A stretch of 18,185 nucleotides of DNA from Accumulibacter sp003538495 (GTDB lineage Bacteria > Pseudomonadota > Gammaproteobacteria > Burkholderiales > Rhodocyclaceae), in the NCBI RefSeq assembly GCF_029255145.1, contig NZ_JAPUVQ010000101.1:1-18185 (forward strand), written 5' to 3'. The notes beneath the pieces were generated by a model. The model was not told the DNA's origin and did no database searches. It worked only from the letters and a program-made list of their open reading frames with translations. Numbering within the stretch: the stretch's first letter is position 1; each line of letters starts with the position of its first letter. Below, one piece after another: positions 5,980 to 13,872 of this stretch. The position numbers and the translations under genes were made by a program.

Positions 5980-7390
5980 GGAAGGCGGCGCGTTCGGGCT
6001 CGGAGTCGATCTGCTCGGCGAGCTTTCGGTGCAGTTCGCGCAGGTCGCCAGATTCGCTCGCCGCGCGCTTGACCAGCAGCTTGGCGAGCGGCCCGACATA
6101 AAGTGCCAGACGCTGTTCCGCGGCAGCAAGTGTTTCGGGATCGAAGACCGCCGCCGGCTTCGCGGCGACGCTTTCTTGCGGCGACCTCGGAGTGGTCGGC
6201 GCCGGCAGCGGCAGCGCGGCAGATGGTGACGACCTTTCCAACCGCTCGATGCGTTTCAGGAAGTCGGAACGTTCGATTCCTTCCGGAATGTTCTCAGCCA
6301 GTTCGGAGTTGAATTCCTCGACGCTCCTGGCGTGCAGCACGCTCTTGCGGACCAGGACCTTGGCCAGCGGGCCGATCGACCTGACCAGCGACGATTCGAT
6401 CTCGGCCAGCATCTCGGGGGGCAGGGTCAAGGGCTGCGACCCAGGCATGGTCTTGCCGCTGGCGGCACCTGCAGCCCCTGCCCCGTCGTCGTTGAGCACC
6501 CCGGCCGCCGCTGGCGAGGGCTCGACGCTGCCGTCGGCCTGCTGCGCGGCTCCGGCCACCGGCTTGCTCTTGACGAACGCTGCCACCAGCGCGCTGGCGA
6601 AGTCGCGCGCCGTCTGAAAACGCTCGTCGGGCTTCTTCGCCAGCGCTCGTGCCATCACCGCGTCGAACACCGCCGGCATCGAGGGGACGATTGCCGAGAG
6701 TGGTGCGGGGTCGGCGTGCAGGACATTGTGCATCACCGCGACCGGCGTCTCGGCGACAAACGGCCCGCGCCCGGTAAGCAGCTCGTAGAGGATTACCCCG
6801 GCTGCCCACAGGTCGGAACGGCCATCCGCAGGCAGGCCAAGCAACTGCTCGGGCGAGATATGGGTCGGCGTCCCCACGACCGTGCCGACCTGCGTGAGCG
6901 ACGAGCTCTGAATCCGGGCCACGCCGAAGTCCATGACCTTGATCTTCATGCCGCTGAGCACCATCAGGTTGGCCGGCTTGATGTCGCGGTGCACGACACC
7001 GTGTTTGTGCGAATAGTCCAGCGCGGAGAGCAGTTGCTTCATTACCTCGAAAACATCGATCATCGCGAAGCGTCCGCGCTGCCGCATCAGCTTGCGCAAC
7101 TCCTGCCCCAGCACGTACTCCATGACGATGAAGGCCATCGTCTGGTCCTCGCCAAACTCGTACACGCCAACGATCCCGGGATGCTGCAGCTTGCCGCCGG
7201 CCTGCGCCTCGTGCTTGAAGCGCGCTACCGCGGCCGCGGATTCGACGTTCGCGAGGTATTCGGCGAGGATCGTCTTGATCGCCACCGGACGCTCGATGAC
7301 CGGGTCGAAACCCTCATACACCGTTCCCATCGCGCCCTTGCCGAGTTCGCGACGGATTTCGTACTTGCCGATACGCTCGGGGAGGGTCAT
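5963..7390 (-). CDS. Ser/Thr protein kinase with duplicated C-terminal domain
   Basis: A 475-residue Hanks-type kinase with all key residues: glycine loop GKGAMG at 17-22, VAIK with Lys39, Glu61 of helix C, HRDIKPAN at 134-141 with Asp136, DFG at 154-156, SPE (for APE) at 179-181 and Arg257 in the last subdomain. After a Pro/Ala-rich linker (about 275-325) come two copies of one helical domain, 328-382 and 421-475, each with [IV]GPLAK[VL]LV[RK]+ near the start and LAE[NQ]I...FLK at the end. This resembles a C-terminal domain of uncharacterised function (DUF8082-like) seen on other bacterial kinases. No transmembrane segment is seen, so it is probably cytosolic. The start is the first codon after an in-frame TGA 18 bases upstream. 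It lies 193 bases behind a haem c receptor on the same strand, probably in one operon. Confidence 0.93.
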   Translation of the reverse strand: MTLPERIGKYEIRRELGKGAMGTVYEGFDPVIERPVAIKTILAEYLANVESAAAVARFKHEAQAGGKLQHPGIVGVYEFGEDQTMAFIVMEYVLGQELRKLMRQRGRFAMIDVFEVMKQLLSALDYSHKHGVVHRDIKPANLMVLSGMKIKVMDFGVARIQSSSLTQVGTVVGTPTHISPEQLLGLPADGRSDLWAAGVILYELLTGRGPFVAETPVAVMHNVLHADPAPLSAIVPSMPAVFDAVMARALAKKPDERFQTARDFASALVAAFVKSKPVAGAAQQADGSVEPSPAAAGVLNDDGAGAAGAASGKTMPGSQPLTLPPEMLAEIESSLVRSIGPLAKVLVRKSVLHARSVEEFNSELAENIPEGIERSDFLKRIERLERSSPSAALPLPAPTTPRSPQESVAAKPAAVFDPETLAAAEQRLALYVGPLAKLLVKRAASESGDLRELHRKLAEQIDSEPERAAFLKGLR

Positions 7391-7408
7391 GGCCTCGTCG
7401 CTCGGGGC

Positions 7409-7459
7409 TCAGCGGCCATGAACGAACCTGCTACGCGGCCGTGCTGCTTGCTTGCTCAT
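7409..7459 (-). other. Possible 16-codon leader ORF before the kinase
   Basis: On the minus strand a very strong ribosome site (GGGGGAGGAG at 7467-7476) lies 7 bases before an ATG that opens a 16-codon frame, MSKQAARPRSRFVHGR, ending in TGA 18 bases before the kinase ATG and in the same frame. The kinase itself has only a weak site. This could couple kinase translation to the leader by reinitiation. It may also be a small sequence accident. Confidence 0.3.
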
Positions 7460-7583
7460 TCGCTCACTCCTCCCCCATCCATTCGATATCCCTCATCGTG
7501 CGCTGACGTAGCGAGATCAGCGCGTCCTCCCTTTGCCTGGCGTCGCGCATCGCTCCTTGTCGGCAACACGTGTTCACCGCCCT

Positions 7584-8456
7584 TCATGACTCGATCAACT
7601 TGATCGCCTTCTGCAGGCTGCGGCGCATGCGGTTGAAGGAGTTGGCGAGCACACCAATCTCGTCGCCGCCGCTCGACGCGAACTCCGGAACGTTGAAGTC
7701 GCCCGTCGACACCTTGTCGGCGGCCGCCGACATCCGCGAGATGGGCTGGATGATCAGCAGCGACAGCATCACGTTCAGGACCACGAAGGTGGCGAGAAAG
7801 ATTCCCCCGAGCGAGAGCATGAAGGTCTTGAAGGTGTTCTGTGCATTGGCCAGCGGCACCGACATCGGCACCGAAACCACCTGCGCACCGATGGTTTCCA
7901 TGTGCTTCCAGCCGAAGCCGTTGTTGCCACCGTAGATCTTGATCATCGACGCCGGCGCTGCCGAAGGGACGCTGTGACAAGCCAGGCAGGCGGCGTCCTT
8001 GATGGTGATCGGCCGCGCAATGTACAGCATCCGGCCAGTCGGCGTTTCACGCTCGCCGATCAGCTCGGTGACACGTTCGTCGCCGCGGAACTTCTGGACG
8101 ATGTCGCTTTCCCAATCGACCGCGCGGTCGCGCGGGTTGGTGGGGTTGAGCGTAGCCTCCTTATACGAGAAGTCCGGGTACTTGCTGTGCAGGGCGCTGA
8201 AGATCTCCGTGGCCGCGTAGGCCGGCACGGTCTGCGGCAGGAAGGTGGTAGCCAGCTGCGATTCGAGGAGCGGCTTCACCTGCTTGACCGTGTAGCCACG
8301 TACCGAGAGCGCCGACTCCATCATCAGGCCGGCGCTTCGCAACGTCTCCTGCTTGGCGTTTTCGTCGAGCAGGCGGTTCGATACATAGGCCGATACGCCC
8401 ATGCCGGCAGCAAAGACCAGCAGCAGCACCAGATTGAATTTCAGTCGCAGACCCAT
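7584..8456 (-). CDS. Membrane haem c receptor: Tll0287-like (DUF3365) + HAMP, no output domain
   Basis: A 290-residue membrane protein. A first membrane helix (about 6-27) is followed by a periplasmic Tll0287-like/DUF3365 sensor domain (about 35-205) with a single haem c site, CLACH at 157-161 (His161 axial ligand), and the family's GWKHMETIGAQVVSVP region at 182-197. A second helix (about 213-235) leads into a HAMP domain (about 236-288) with DEIG and NSFNRM. The protein stops right there: no histidine kinase, cyclase or chemotaxis domain follows. The ATG at 8456 has AAGGGGAAG in front, and a sigma-70 promoter lies upstream. A Ser/Thr kinase gene follows, which may supply the output. Redox or small-ligand sensing through the haem is inferred from the family. 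Confidence 0.9.
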   Translation of the reverse strand: MGLRLKFNLVLLLVFAAGMGVSAYVSNRLLDENAKQETLRSAGLMMESALSVRGYTVKQVKPLLESQLATTFLPQTVPAYAATEIFSALHSKYPDFSYKEATLNPTNPRDRAVDWESDIVQKFRGDERVTELIGERETPTGRMLYIARPITIKDAACLACHSVPSAAPASMIKIYGGNNGFGWKHMETIGAQVVSVPMSVPLANAQNTFKTFMLSLGGIFLATFVVLNVMLSLLIIQPISRMSAAADKVSTGDFNVPEFASSGGDEIGVLANSFNRMRRSLQKAIKLIES

Positions 8457-8509
8457 AATTTTCTTCCCCTTACCAGAGTGAGAACGGGAAATTCAGCGGC
8501 ACCGCCCGG

Positions 8510-8539
8510 AGTATAGGTAGCTCTGCGATCTCAGGTCAA
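8510..8539 (-). promoter_or_regulatory. Sigma-70 promoter for the haem receptor/kinase pair
   Basis: The minus strand has TTGACC (8534-8539) and TATACT (8510-8515) separated by 18 bases, each one base from consensus. The predicted start near 8503 leaves a leader of about 47 bases before the receptor ATG. Confidence 0.7.
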
Positions 8540-8892
8540 TCGGAGACCACCGTGCAGAATCGATTGGCGGATCGCCGCTGCCATGCTTTTTTGACCGATT
8601 TCCACAACACAAGTGCGCGCACGCTTGCCTGGCCCGTGCGTCGGCCTTCCGTGAGGGCCAGTCGCCGAATCGTGTCCGCCAATGCGTCGTCGCGAACCCC
8701 GCGCTCGGCTTTGGACCTGGAAACCCGTACGCGGAAGGCGGCAGGCTGCGCGCCGATCAGAGCGGAAGCGCCGGGAATGCCGTATGCTGGTCGCGTCGCC
8801 GGCGGGGCGCGGACCTTCCTTGCCTCATCGCGGTGTAAGGAAACGTCGCTGCCGGTCGACCAAGGCGGAAAGATCAACGGAGAAGAATAATC
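8540..8892. other. Divergent intergenic region, no gene recognised
   Basis: About 350 bases between the receptor promoter and arsS. Short frames run through it on both strands but none has a ribosome site plus a recognisable protein. It should hold the arsS promoter; the best -10-like hexamer, TATGCT near 8782, lacks a good -35, so I do not call one. No ArsR-type operator was recognised. Confidence 0.4.
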
Positions 8893-9891
8893 ATGCACGC
8901 CACCCTGCCCCTGCTCGCAACCAGCACGTTCCCGGCCCTGCACCGGTGCTCGGTCGAAACGCTGCAGGTCAATCTCGGCTACCGCTGCAACCAGAGCTGC
9001 CTGCACTGCCACGTCAACGCCGGCCCACAACGCAAGGAGGAGATGACCGGCGAGACCATCGATGCGCTGCTGGAGTTCATCGCCGCCAGCCCTGAAGTGA
9101 AGGTTCTCGACCTGACCGGCGGCGCGCCGGAGCTGAACCGGCATTTCCGCAGGCTGGTCGTCGCCGGGCGGCAGCGTGGGCTGCGGGTCATCGACCGGTG
9201 CAATCTGACAATCCTGGAGGAACCAGGGCACGACGATCTCGCTGATTTCCTCGCTGCGCACGGCGTCGAGGTGGTCGCCTCGCTGCCGTGTTACCTCGAA
9301 GAGAACGTCGACCGGCAGCGCGGCAAGGGCACCTTCGACGGTAGCATCCGCGGCCTGCAGCGCCTCAACGCACTCGGCTACGCGGCGCCGGACAGTGGTC
9401 TGGTGCTAAACCTGGTATTCAATCCGCAGGGACCGACGCTGCCGCCGCCGCAGGGACCGCTGGCCGCCGCCTACCGCGAACACCTCGGGCAGGAGTTCGG
9501 CATCGTCTTCAACGAGCTGTTTACCCTGAGCAACATGCCGATCCAGCGTTTCGGGTCGATGCTGATTTCCAAGGGCCAGTTCAACAGCTACATGCAGTTG
9601 CTGCGCAGCGCGCACCGCGACGACAACCTCGAACACGTAATGTGCCGCAATCTGCTGTCGGTCGACTGGCAGGGCTACGTTTACGATTGCGACTTCAACC
9701 AGCAGCTTGGCCTGCCGCTGGGCAAGCCCGGCCGCGCTCGCCTGCACATCACCGAGGCCAGCGCGGCGGCGCTCGAAGGCGGCGCGATCCGCGTCGCCGA
9801 TCACTGCTACGGCTGCACGGCGGGACAGGGGTCGAGTTGCGGCGGCGCGCTGGGCGACGACATCGCCGCGGCGCCGTCGTGCGGCGTCTGA
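8893..9891 (+). CDS. arsS: Arsenosugar-type radical SAM/Cys-rich protein ArsS
   Basis: Radical S-adenosylmethionine enzyme, 332 residues. CNQSCLHC (Cys32, Cys36, Cys39) binds the catalytic [4Fe-4S] cluster, and DLTGGAPE (73-80) is the SAM-contacting region. The Cys-rich C-terminus has Cys251, Cys266 and CYGCTAGQGSSCGG (305-318), the hallmark of the ArsS family (radical SAM/Cys-rich, some members selenocysteine-containing). Characterised ArsS transfers a 5'-deoxyadenosyl group to a methylated trivalent arsenical, a step towards arsenosugars. Here the C-terminal positions are encoded as Cys, with no in-frame TGA. The ATG follows GGAGAAG by about 6 bases. The usual partner ArsM is not in the window, so the substrate here is not proven. 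Confidence 0.9.
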   Translation: MHATLPLLATSTFPALHRCSVETLQVNLGYRCNQSCLHCHVNAGPQRKEEMTGETIDALLEFIAASPEVKVLDLTGGAPELNRHFRRLVVAGRQRGLRVIDRCNLTILEEPGHDDLADFLAAHGVEVVASLPCYLEENVDRQRGKGTFDGSIRGLQRLNALGYAAPDSGLVLNLVFNPQGPTLPPPQGPLAAAYREHLGQEFGIVFNELFTLSNMPIQRFGSMLISKGQFNSYMQLLRSAHRDDNLEHVMCRNLLSVDWQGYVYDCDFNQQLGLPLGKPGRARLHITEASAAALEGGAIRVADHCYGCTAGQGSSCGGALGDDIAAAPSCGV

Positions 9892-9953
9892 ACCGGCCGT
9901 CGAGGCAGTAGCGGCGCTTCCGGCCAGCACCCCCACCACAGGAAGGACAGAAC

Positions 9954-10652
9954 ATGGAAAAACTGCAGATCAGCGGCGTCGAAGCGTGTGTTTTCGACGC
10001 TTACGGTACCCTTTTCGACTTCAACACCGCAGCGCTGGCGGCGCGCGACGAGCTTGGCGACGACTGGCAGCGGCTGTCCGATCTATGGCGCCAGAAGCAA
10101 CTGCAATACACCTGGCTGCGCGGCCTCGCCGGCCGGCATGCGGATTTCTGGCAGGTCACCGGCGACGCGCTCGACTTTTCGCTGGCGACCCTGCAGATCG
10201 ACCGGCCCGGCCTGCGGGCGCGGCTAATGGACCTCTACCTGCACCTCGGAACGTATCCCGAGGTCGCCGCCACGCTGCGCGAGCTGAAGGCTGGGGGGAT
10301 GAAGCTGGCGATTCTATCGAACGGGACGCCGGCGATGCTCGCGGCGGTGGTCACCAGCAGTGGCCTCGACGGCGTCTTCGACGCCGTCCTGTCGGTCGAG
10401 GACGTCGGCGCCTTCAAGCCGCACCCGGCGGTCTATGGGCTGGCGAGCGATCGCCTGCGCGTTGCGCCGGCGGCGATCTGCTTCCTCTCGTCGAACGGCT
10501 GGGATGCCTACTCGGCGAAGGCCTTCGGCTTTCGCGTGCTGTGGTGCAACCGCTTCGGACAGGCCGCCGAACGGATTCCCGAGACCCCTGACGGCGAGAT
10601 CAGCGATCTCTCGGCGCTGCCGCCGATCGTCTTTCCCCGAACGGGCTCGTAG
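9954..10652 (+). CDS. HAD-family (S)-2-haloacid dehalogenase, type II
   Basis: A 232-residue cytosolic HAD hydrolase of usual length. The nucleophile motif is FDAYGTLFD with Asp15. Also present are the Arg-bearing WRQKQLQYTWLR (45-56), motif II SNGTP (122-126), motif III Lys155 in FKPHP, and SSNGWDAYSAKAFGF (179-193) with Asp184. These match L-2-haloacid dehalogenases, which hydrolyse 2-haloalkanoates to hydroxy acids. Many such proteins have other HAD substrates, so the substrate is uncertain. It lies 62 bases after arsS with AGGAAGG before the ATG, and is probably co-transcribed. Confidence 0.9.
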   Translation: MEKLQISGVEACVFDAYGTLFDFNTAALAARDELGDDWQRLSDLWRQKQLQYTWLRGLAGRHADFWQVTGDALDFSLATLQIDRPGLRARLMDLYLHLGTYPEVAATLRELKAGGMKLAILSNGTPAMLAAVVTSSGLDGVFDAVLSVEDVGAFKPHPAVYGLASDRLRVAPAAICFLSSNGWDAYSAKAFGFRVLWCNRFGQAAERIPETPDGEISDLSALPPIVFPRTGS

Positions 10653-10750
10653 CAGGGGTCCGCGACCACCCCGCGAAGCATGTAAGACGCCCGCTGCGCC
10701 AGGCGACAGAGCGGTCTGCTGATAACCACCCCAAGATCGGAAAGGCTGCC

Positions 10751-12895
10751 ATGAACACTCGACGACTGTTGTTGCTGGCTGCTCTGGCCGGGTTGATCCT
10801 GGCCTATTTCGTACTCGACCTCGGCCGTTTCCTGAGTCTCGACTACTTCAAGAGTCAGCAGCAGGCGATCGAGGCCTGGCGCGCGGAGCAGCCGCTCAAG
10901 GCAGCGCTGGCCTTCTTCGTCGCCTACGTGCTGGTCACCGGCCTGTCGCTGCCCGGTGCTGCGGTGATGACGCTGGTCGGTGGCGCGGCTTTCGGCCTTT
11001 TCTGGGGCCTGGTGCTGGTCTCGTTCGCCTCTTCGCTCGGCGCCACCCTGGCCTTCCTGGCGTCTCGTTTCCTGCTCCGCGACTGGGTGCAGAAGCGCTT
11101 CGGCGACCGCCTGCGGGCGATCAATGCAGGTATCGACAAGGAAGGCGGCTGGTACTTGTTCACCCTGCGCCTGGTGCCGGTCTTCCCGTTCTTCGTGATC
11201 AACCTGCTGATGGGGCTGACGCCACTCAAGACGCGGACCTTCTACTGGGTCAGCCAGCTCGGCATGCTGGCCGGCACGCTGGTGTATGTGAACGCCGGCA
11301 CGCAGCTGGCGAAAATCGATTCGCTGGCCGGGATCCTCTCGCCCGGCCTGCTCGGCTCTTTCGTCCTGCTCGGGATCTTTCCGCTGATCGCCAAGAAGGT
11401 CGTCGACGCGCTGGCCGCCAGGAAGGTCTACGCGCGCTGGCAGAAACCCGCACGCTTCGATCGCAACATGGTGGTCATCGGTGCCGGTTCGGCCGGACTG
11501 GTCACCGCGTATATCGCCGCGGCGGTGAAGGCCAAGGTGACGCTGGTCGAAAGGCACAAACTCGGCGGCGACTGCCTGAATACCGGCTGCGTTCCCTCCA
11601 AGGCGCTGATCCGCTCGGCCAAGCTGCTCTCGCACATCCAGCGCTCGCAGGAGTTCGGCATCCGCGACGCCAAAGCCGAGTTCGACTTCGCCGAAGTGAT
11701 GGAACGTGTGCAGCGGATCATCAAGACCGTCGAGCCGCACGATTCGATCGAGCGCTACACCGGCCTGGGAGTCGAGGTGATCGAAGGCAGCGCGAAAATC
11801 GTCTCGCCGTGGGAGGTCGAGATCGTTGCCAACAGCGGTGAAAGCGTGCGGCTGCGCACCCGCAGCATCGTCATCGCCACCGGCGGCCGCCCCTTTGTGC
11901 CGCCGCTGCCGGGTCTGGCCGAAGTCGGCTATCTGACCTCCGACACCGTCTGGAACCTGCGCGAACTGCCCAGGCGGCTGCTGGTCCTTGGTGGCGGCCC
12001 GATCGGTTGCGAGCTGACGCAGGCTTTCGCGCGCTTCGGCGCGCAGGTGACGCAGGTGCAGCAGGGGCCGCGGATCATGGTCCGCGAGGATCCCGAGGTT
12101 TCCGAACTGGTCGTCCAGCGTTTCCGCGCCGAAGGCATCGCGGTGCTGCTCAATCACCACGCCAAAGCCTTCGTCGTAGACCACGGCGAGAAGATCCTGA
12201 TCGCTGAACACCAGGGCCAGGAGGTGCGAATCCCCTTCGACGCGCTGCTGGTGGCGGTCGGCCGGGTCGCCAATCTGAGCGGCTACGGCCTCGAAGAACT
12301 CGGCATCGCGGCCGAGCGAACGGTGGCGACCAACGAGTTCCTGCAGACCACCTACCCGAACATCTACGCCGCCGGCGACGTCGCCGGACCCTTCCAGTTC
12401 ACCCACACGGCGGCGCATCAGGCGTGGTACGCGGCGGTCAACGCGCTCTTCGACCCCTTCCGCAAGTTCCGCGCCGACTACTCGGTGATCCCCTGGTCGA
12501 CCTTTGTCGAACCCGAGGTGGCGCGCGTCGGGATCAACGAAACCGAGGCGCGGGAGCGCAAGATCCCCTACGAAGTGACGGTGTACGGCCTCGACGACCT
12601 CGACCGGGCGATCGCCGACGGTGAAGCACACGGCTTCATCAAGGTCCTCACCGTCCCCGGGAAGGACCGAATTCTGGGCGTCACCATCGTCGGCGAACAC
12701 GGCGGCGACCTGATCGCCGAGTACGTACTGGCGATGCGCCACGGCATCGGGCTGAACAAGATCCTCGGCACCATCCACATCTACCCGACGCTCGCCGAAG
12801 CCAATAAATACGTCGCCGGCAACTGGAAGAAAGCGCACGCCCCGCAGCGGCTGCTGGCGTGGGTCGGCCGCTTCCACGCCTGGCGCCGCGGCTAG
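10751..12895 (+). CDS. TVP38/TMEM64 membrane domain fused to FAD disulfide oxidoreductase
   Basis: A 714-residue fusion. Residues 1-225 are a TVP38/TMEM64 (VTT/DedA-like) membrane protein with about five hydrophobic segments and the family stretch LRLVPVFPFFVINLLMGL (139-156). Residues 238-714 are a class I flavoprotein disulfide reductase of the mercuric reductase/lipoamide dehydrogenase family: FAD site GAGSAG (244-249), redox pair Cys275/Cys280 in GGDCLNTGCVPSK, NAD(P) site GGGPIG (414-419), FAD motif AAGDVA (540-545), and dimerisation domain from about 575. The catalytic HxHP seen in lipoamide dehydrogenase reads HIYP (676-679), so Tyr replaces the base His. No mercury-binding C-terminal Cys pair is present, so it is not a true MerA. 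The reductase would sit on the cytoplasmic face. The ATG has GGAAAGG upstream, and the DUF547 gene follows after 9 bases. Confidence 0.93.
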   Translation: MNTRRLLLLAALAGLILAYFVLDLGRFLSLDYFKSQQQAIEAWRAEQPLKAALAFFVAYVLVTGLSLPGAAVMTLVGGAAFGLFWGLVLVSFASSLGATLAFLASRFLLRDWVQKRFGDRLRAINAGIDKEGGWYLFTLRLVPVFPFFVINLLMGLTPLKTRTFYWVSQLGMLAGTLVYVNAGTQLAKIDSLAGILSPGLLGSFVLLGIFPLIAKKVVDALAARKVYARWQKPARFDRNMVVIGAGSAGLVTAYIAAAVKAKVTLVERHKLGGDCLNTGCVPSKALIRSAKLLSHIQRSQEFGIRDAKAEFDFAEVMERVQRIIKTVEPHDSIERYTGLGVEVIEGSAKIVSPWEVEIVANSGESVRLRTRSIVIATGGRPFVPPLPGLAEVGYLTSDTVWNLRELPRRLLVLGGGPIGCELTQAFARFGAQVTQVQQGPRIMVREDPEVSELVVQRFRAEGIAVLLNHHAKAFVVDHGEKILIAEHQGQEVRIPFDALLVAVGRVANLSGYGLEELGIAAERTVATNEFLQTTYPNIYAAGDVAGPFQFTHTAAHQAWYAAVNALFDPFRKFRADYSVIPWSTFVEPEVARVGINETEARERKIPYEVTVYGLDDLDRAIADGEAHGFIKVLTVPGKDRILGVTIVGEHGGDLIAEYVLAMRHGIGLNKILGTIHIYPTLAEANKYVAGNWKKAHAPQRLLAWVGRFHAWRRG

Positions 12896-12904
12896 GGAAG
12901 GCTG

Positions 12905-13735
12905 ATGCGCCGGCTGCTTCTGGTGCTGCTGCTGATGCTTGGCACTGCCATGGTCCCCGTGGCGCCCGCAACAGCCACGGCGGCCAACGCCTTCGACCAT
13001 CGCCACGCGGCCTGGGACGCGCTGCTCGCGAAACACGTGCGGGTCCTCGACGGCGGCAACGCGTCGCAAGTACGCTACACCGGCATGCAGGTGGATCGGG
13101 CTCTGCTCGCCGCCTACCTGGCGAGCCTTTCGGCGGTCACCGAGGCCGATTATGCGAGCTGGAGCAGATCGCTCCGCCTGGCTTTCCTGATCAATGCCTA
13201 CAACGCGTTCACGGTCGAACTGGTGCTCGGCAAATACCCGGACCTGAAGTCGATCAAGGATCTCGGCAGCCTCTTCCAGTCGCCGTGGAAGAAGACCTTT
13301 ATCAGCCTGCTCGGCCAGCAGCGCTCGCTCGACGACGTCGAACACGCCCTGATCCGCGCCCCGGGTGCCTTCGACGACCCACGCATCCACGTCGCGCTGG
13401 TCTGCGCTTCAGTCGGCTGTCCGATGCTGCGCAACGAGGCCTTCACCGGCGAGCGCCTCGACGCCCAACTCGAAGACGCCATGCGCCGCTTCTTCGCCGA
13501 CCGCAGCCGCAACCGCTTCGACAGCGCCAACGGCAAGCTGCAGGTCTCGAAGATTTTCGACTGGTATGGCAAGGATTTCGCGCAGGGCTACGCCGGATTC
13601 CACACGCTCGCGGCGACCTTCGCGCGCTACGCCGAGCAGCTCGCCGATACGCCGGGCGCGCGTGCGCGCGTGCGCAGCGGCGACTACCGGCTCGAATTCC
13701 TCGACTACGACTGGCGGCTGAACGACGCGCGATGA
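12905..13735 (+). CDS. Secreted DUF547 protein
   Basis: 276 residues with a Sec signal peptide (hydrophobic 4-20, likely cleavage after ANA at 27-29). The remainder is a DUF547 domain: LAFLINAYNAFTVELVL at 92-108, HVALVCASVGCPML at 162-175 with conserved His162, Cys167 and Cys172, and the C-terminal IFDWYGKDF at 217-225. The biochemical function is unknown. It starts 9 bases after the TVP38-reductase stop and its ribosome site (GGGAAGG) overlaps that stop, so the two are translationally linked. DUF547 and TVP38-reductase genes are often found together near ArsS-type genes, which suggests a shared pathway. Confidence 0.9.
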   Translation: MRRLLLVLLLMLGTAMVPVAPATATAANAFDHRHAAWDALLAKHVRVLDGGNASQVRYTGMQVDRALLAAYLASLSAVTEADYASWSRSLRLAFLINAYNAFTVELVLGKYPDLKSIKDLGSLFQSPWKKTFISLLGQQRSLDDVEHALIRAPGAFDDPRIHVALVCASVGCPMLRNEAFTGERLDAQLEDAMRRFFADRSRNRFDSANGKLQVSKIFDWYGKDFAQGYAGFHTLAATFARYAEQLADTPGARARVRSGDYRLEFLDYDWRLNDAR

Positions 13736-13769
13736 CCGCCGTGCGCCCGGCGCAGGGAGGCCCGGTCAG

Positions 13770-13786
13770 CGACAGCTCGGCTGTCG
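13770..13786 (+). terminator. Short hairpin after the DUF547 gene
   Basis: CGACAGC and GCTGTCG form a 7-bp stem with a 3-base loop, 34 bases after the stop. There is no T run. It may attenuate transcription before the DUF3616 gene. Confidence 0.3.
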
Positions 13787-13872
13787 TCGATTGACTGCCG
13801 GCGCCAGACGCGTCGATACTGCCACCGTGGCACCCACTTCCCGCCCCTTCCTTCCGACCCGAGGCAACCCAC

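Noticed and set aside
6332..7603. 423-codon plus-strand frame opposite the first kinase
   Set aside because: Shadow of the kinase gene with biased composition and no recognised motif.
8536..9261. 241-codon minus-strand frame across the arsS 5' region
   Set aside because: It overlaps the radical SAM motif of arsS on the other strand and the receptor promoter; no domain recognised.
9800..9891. Selenocysteine codon in the ArsS Cys-rich end
   Set aside because: All relevant positions are Cys codons and there is no in-frame TGA before the final stop.
10751..12895. Mercuric reductase (merA)
   Set aside because: No N-terminal HMA domain, no C-terminal Cys pair and no mer genes nearby; the N-terminus is a TVP38 membrane domain.
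10508..13390. 960-codon open frame on the minus strand
   Set aside because: It lies antisense to three well-supported genes, has low-complexity Arg/Asp/Gln/Gly-rich composition and no recognisable domain. It is a GC-driven shadow frame.
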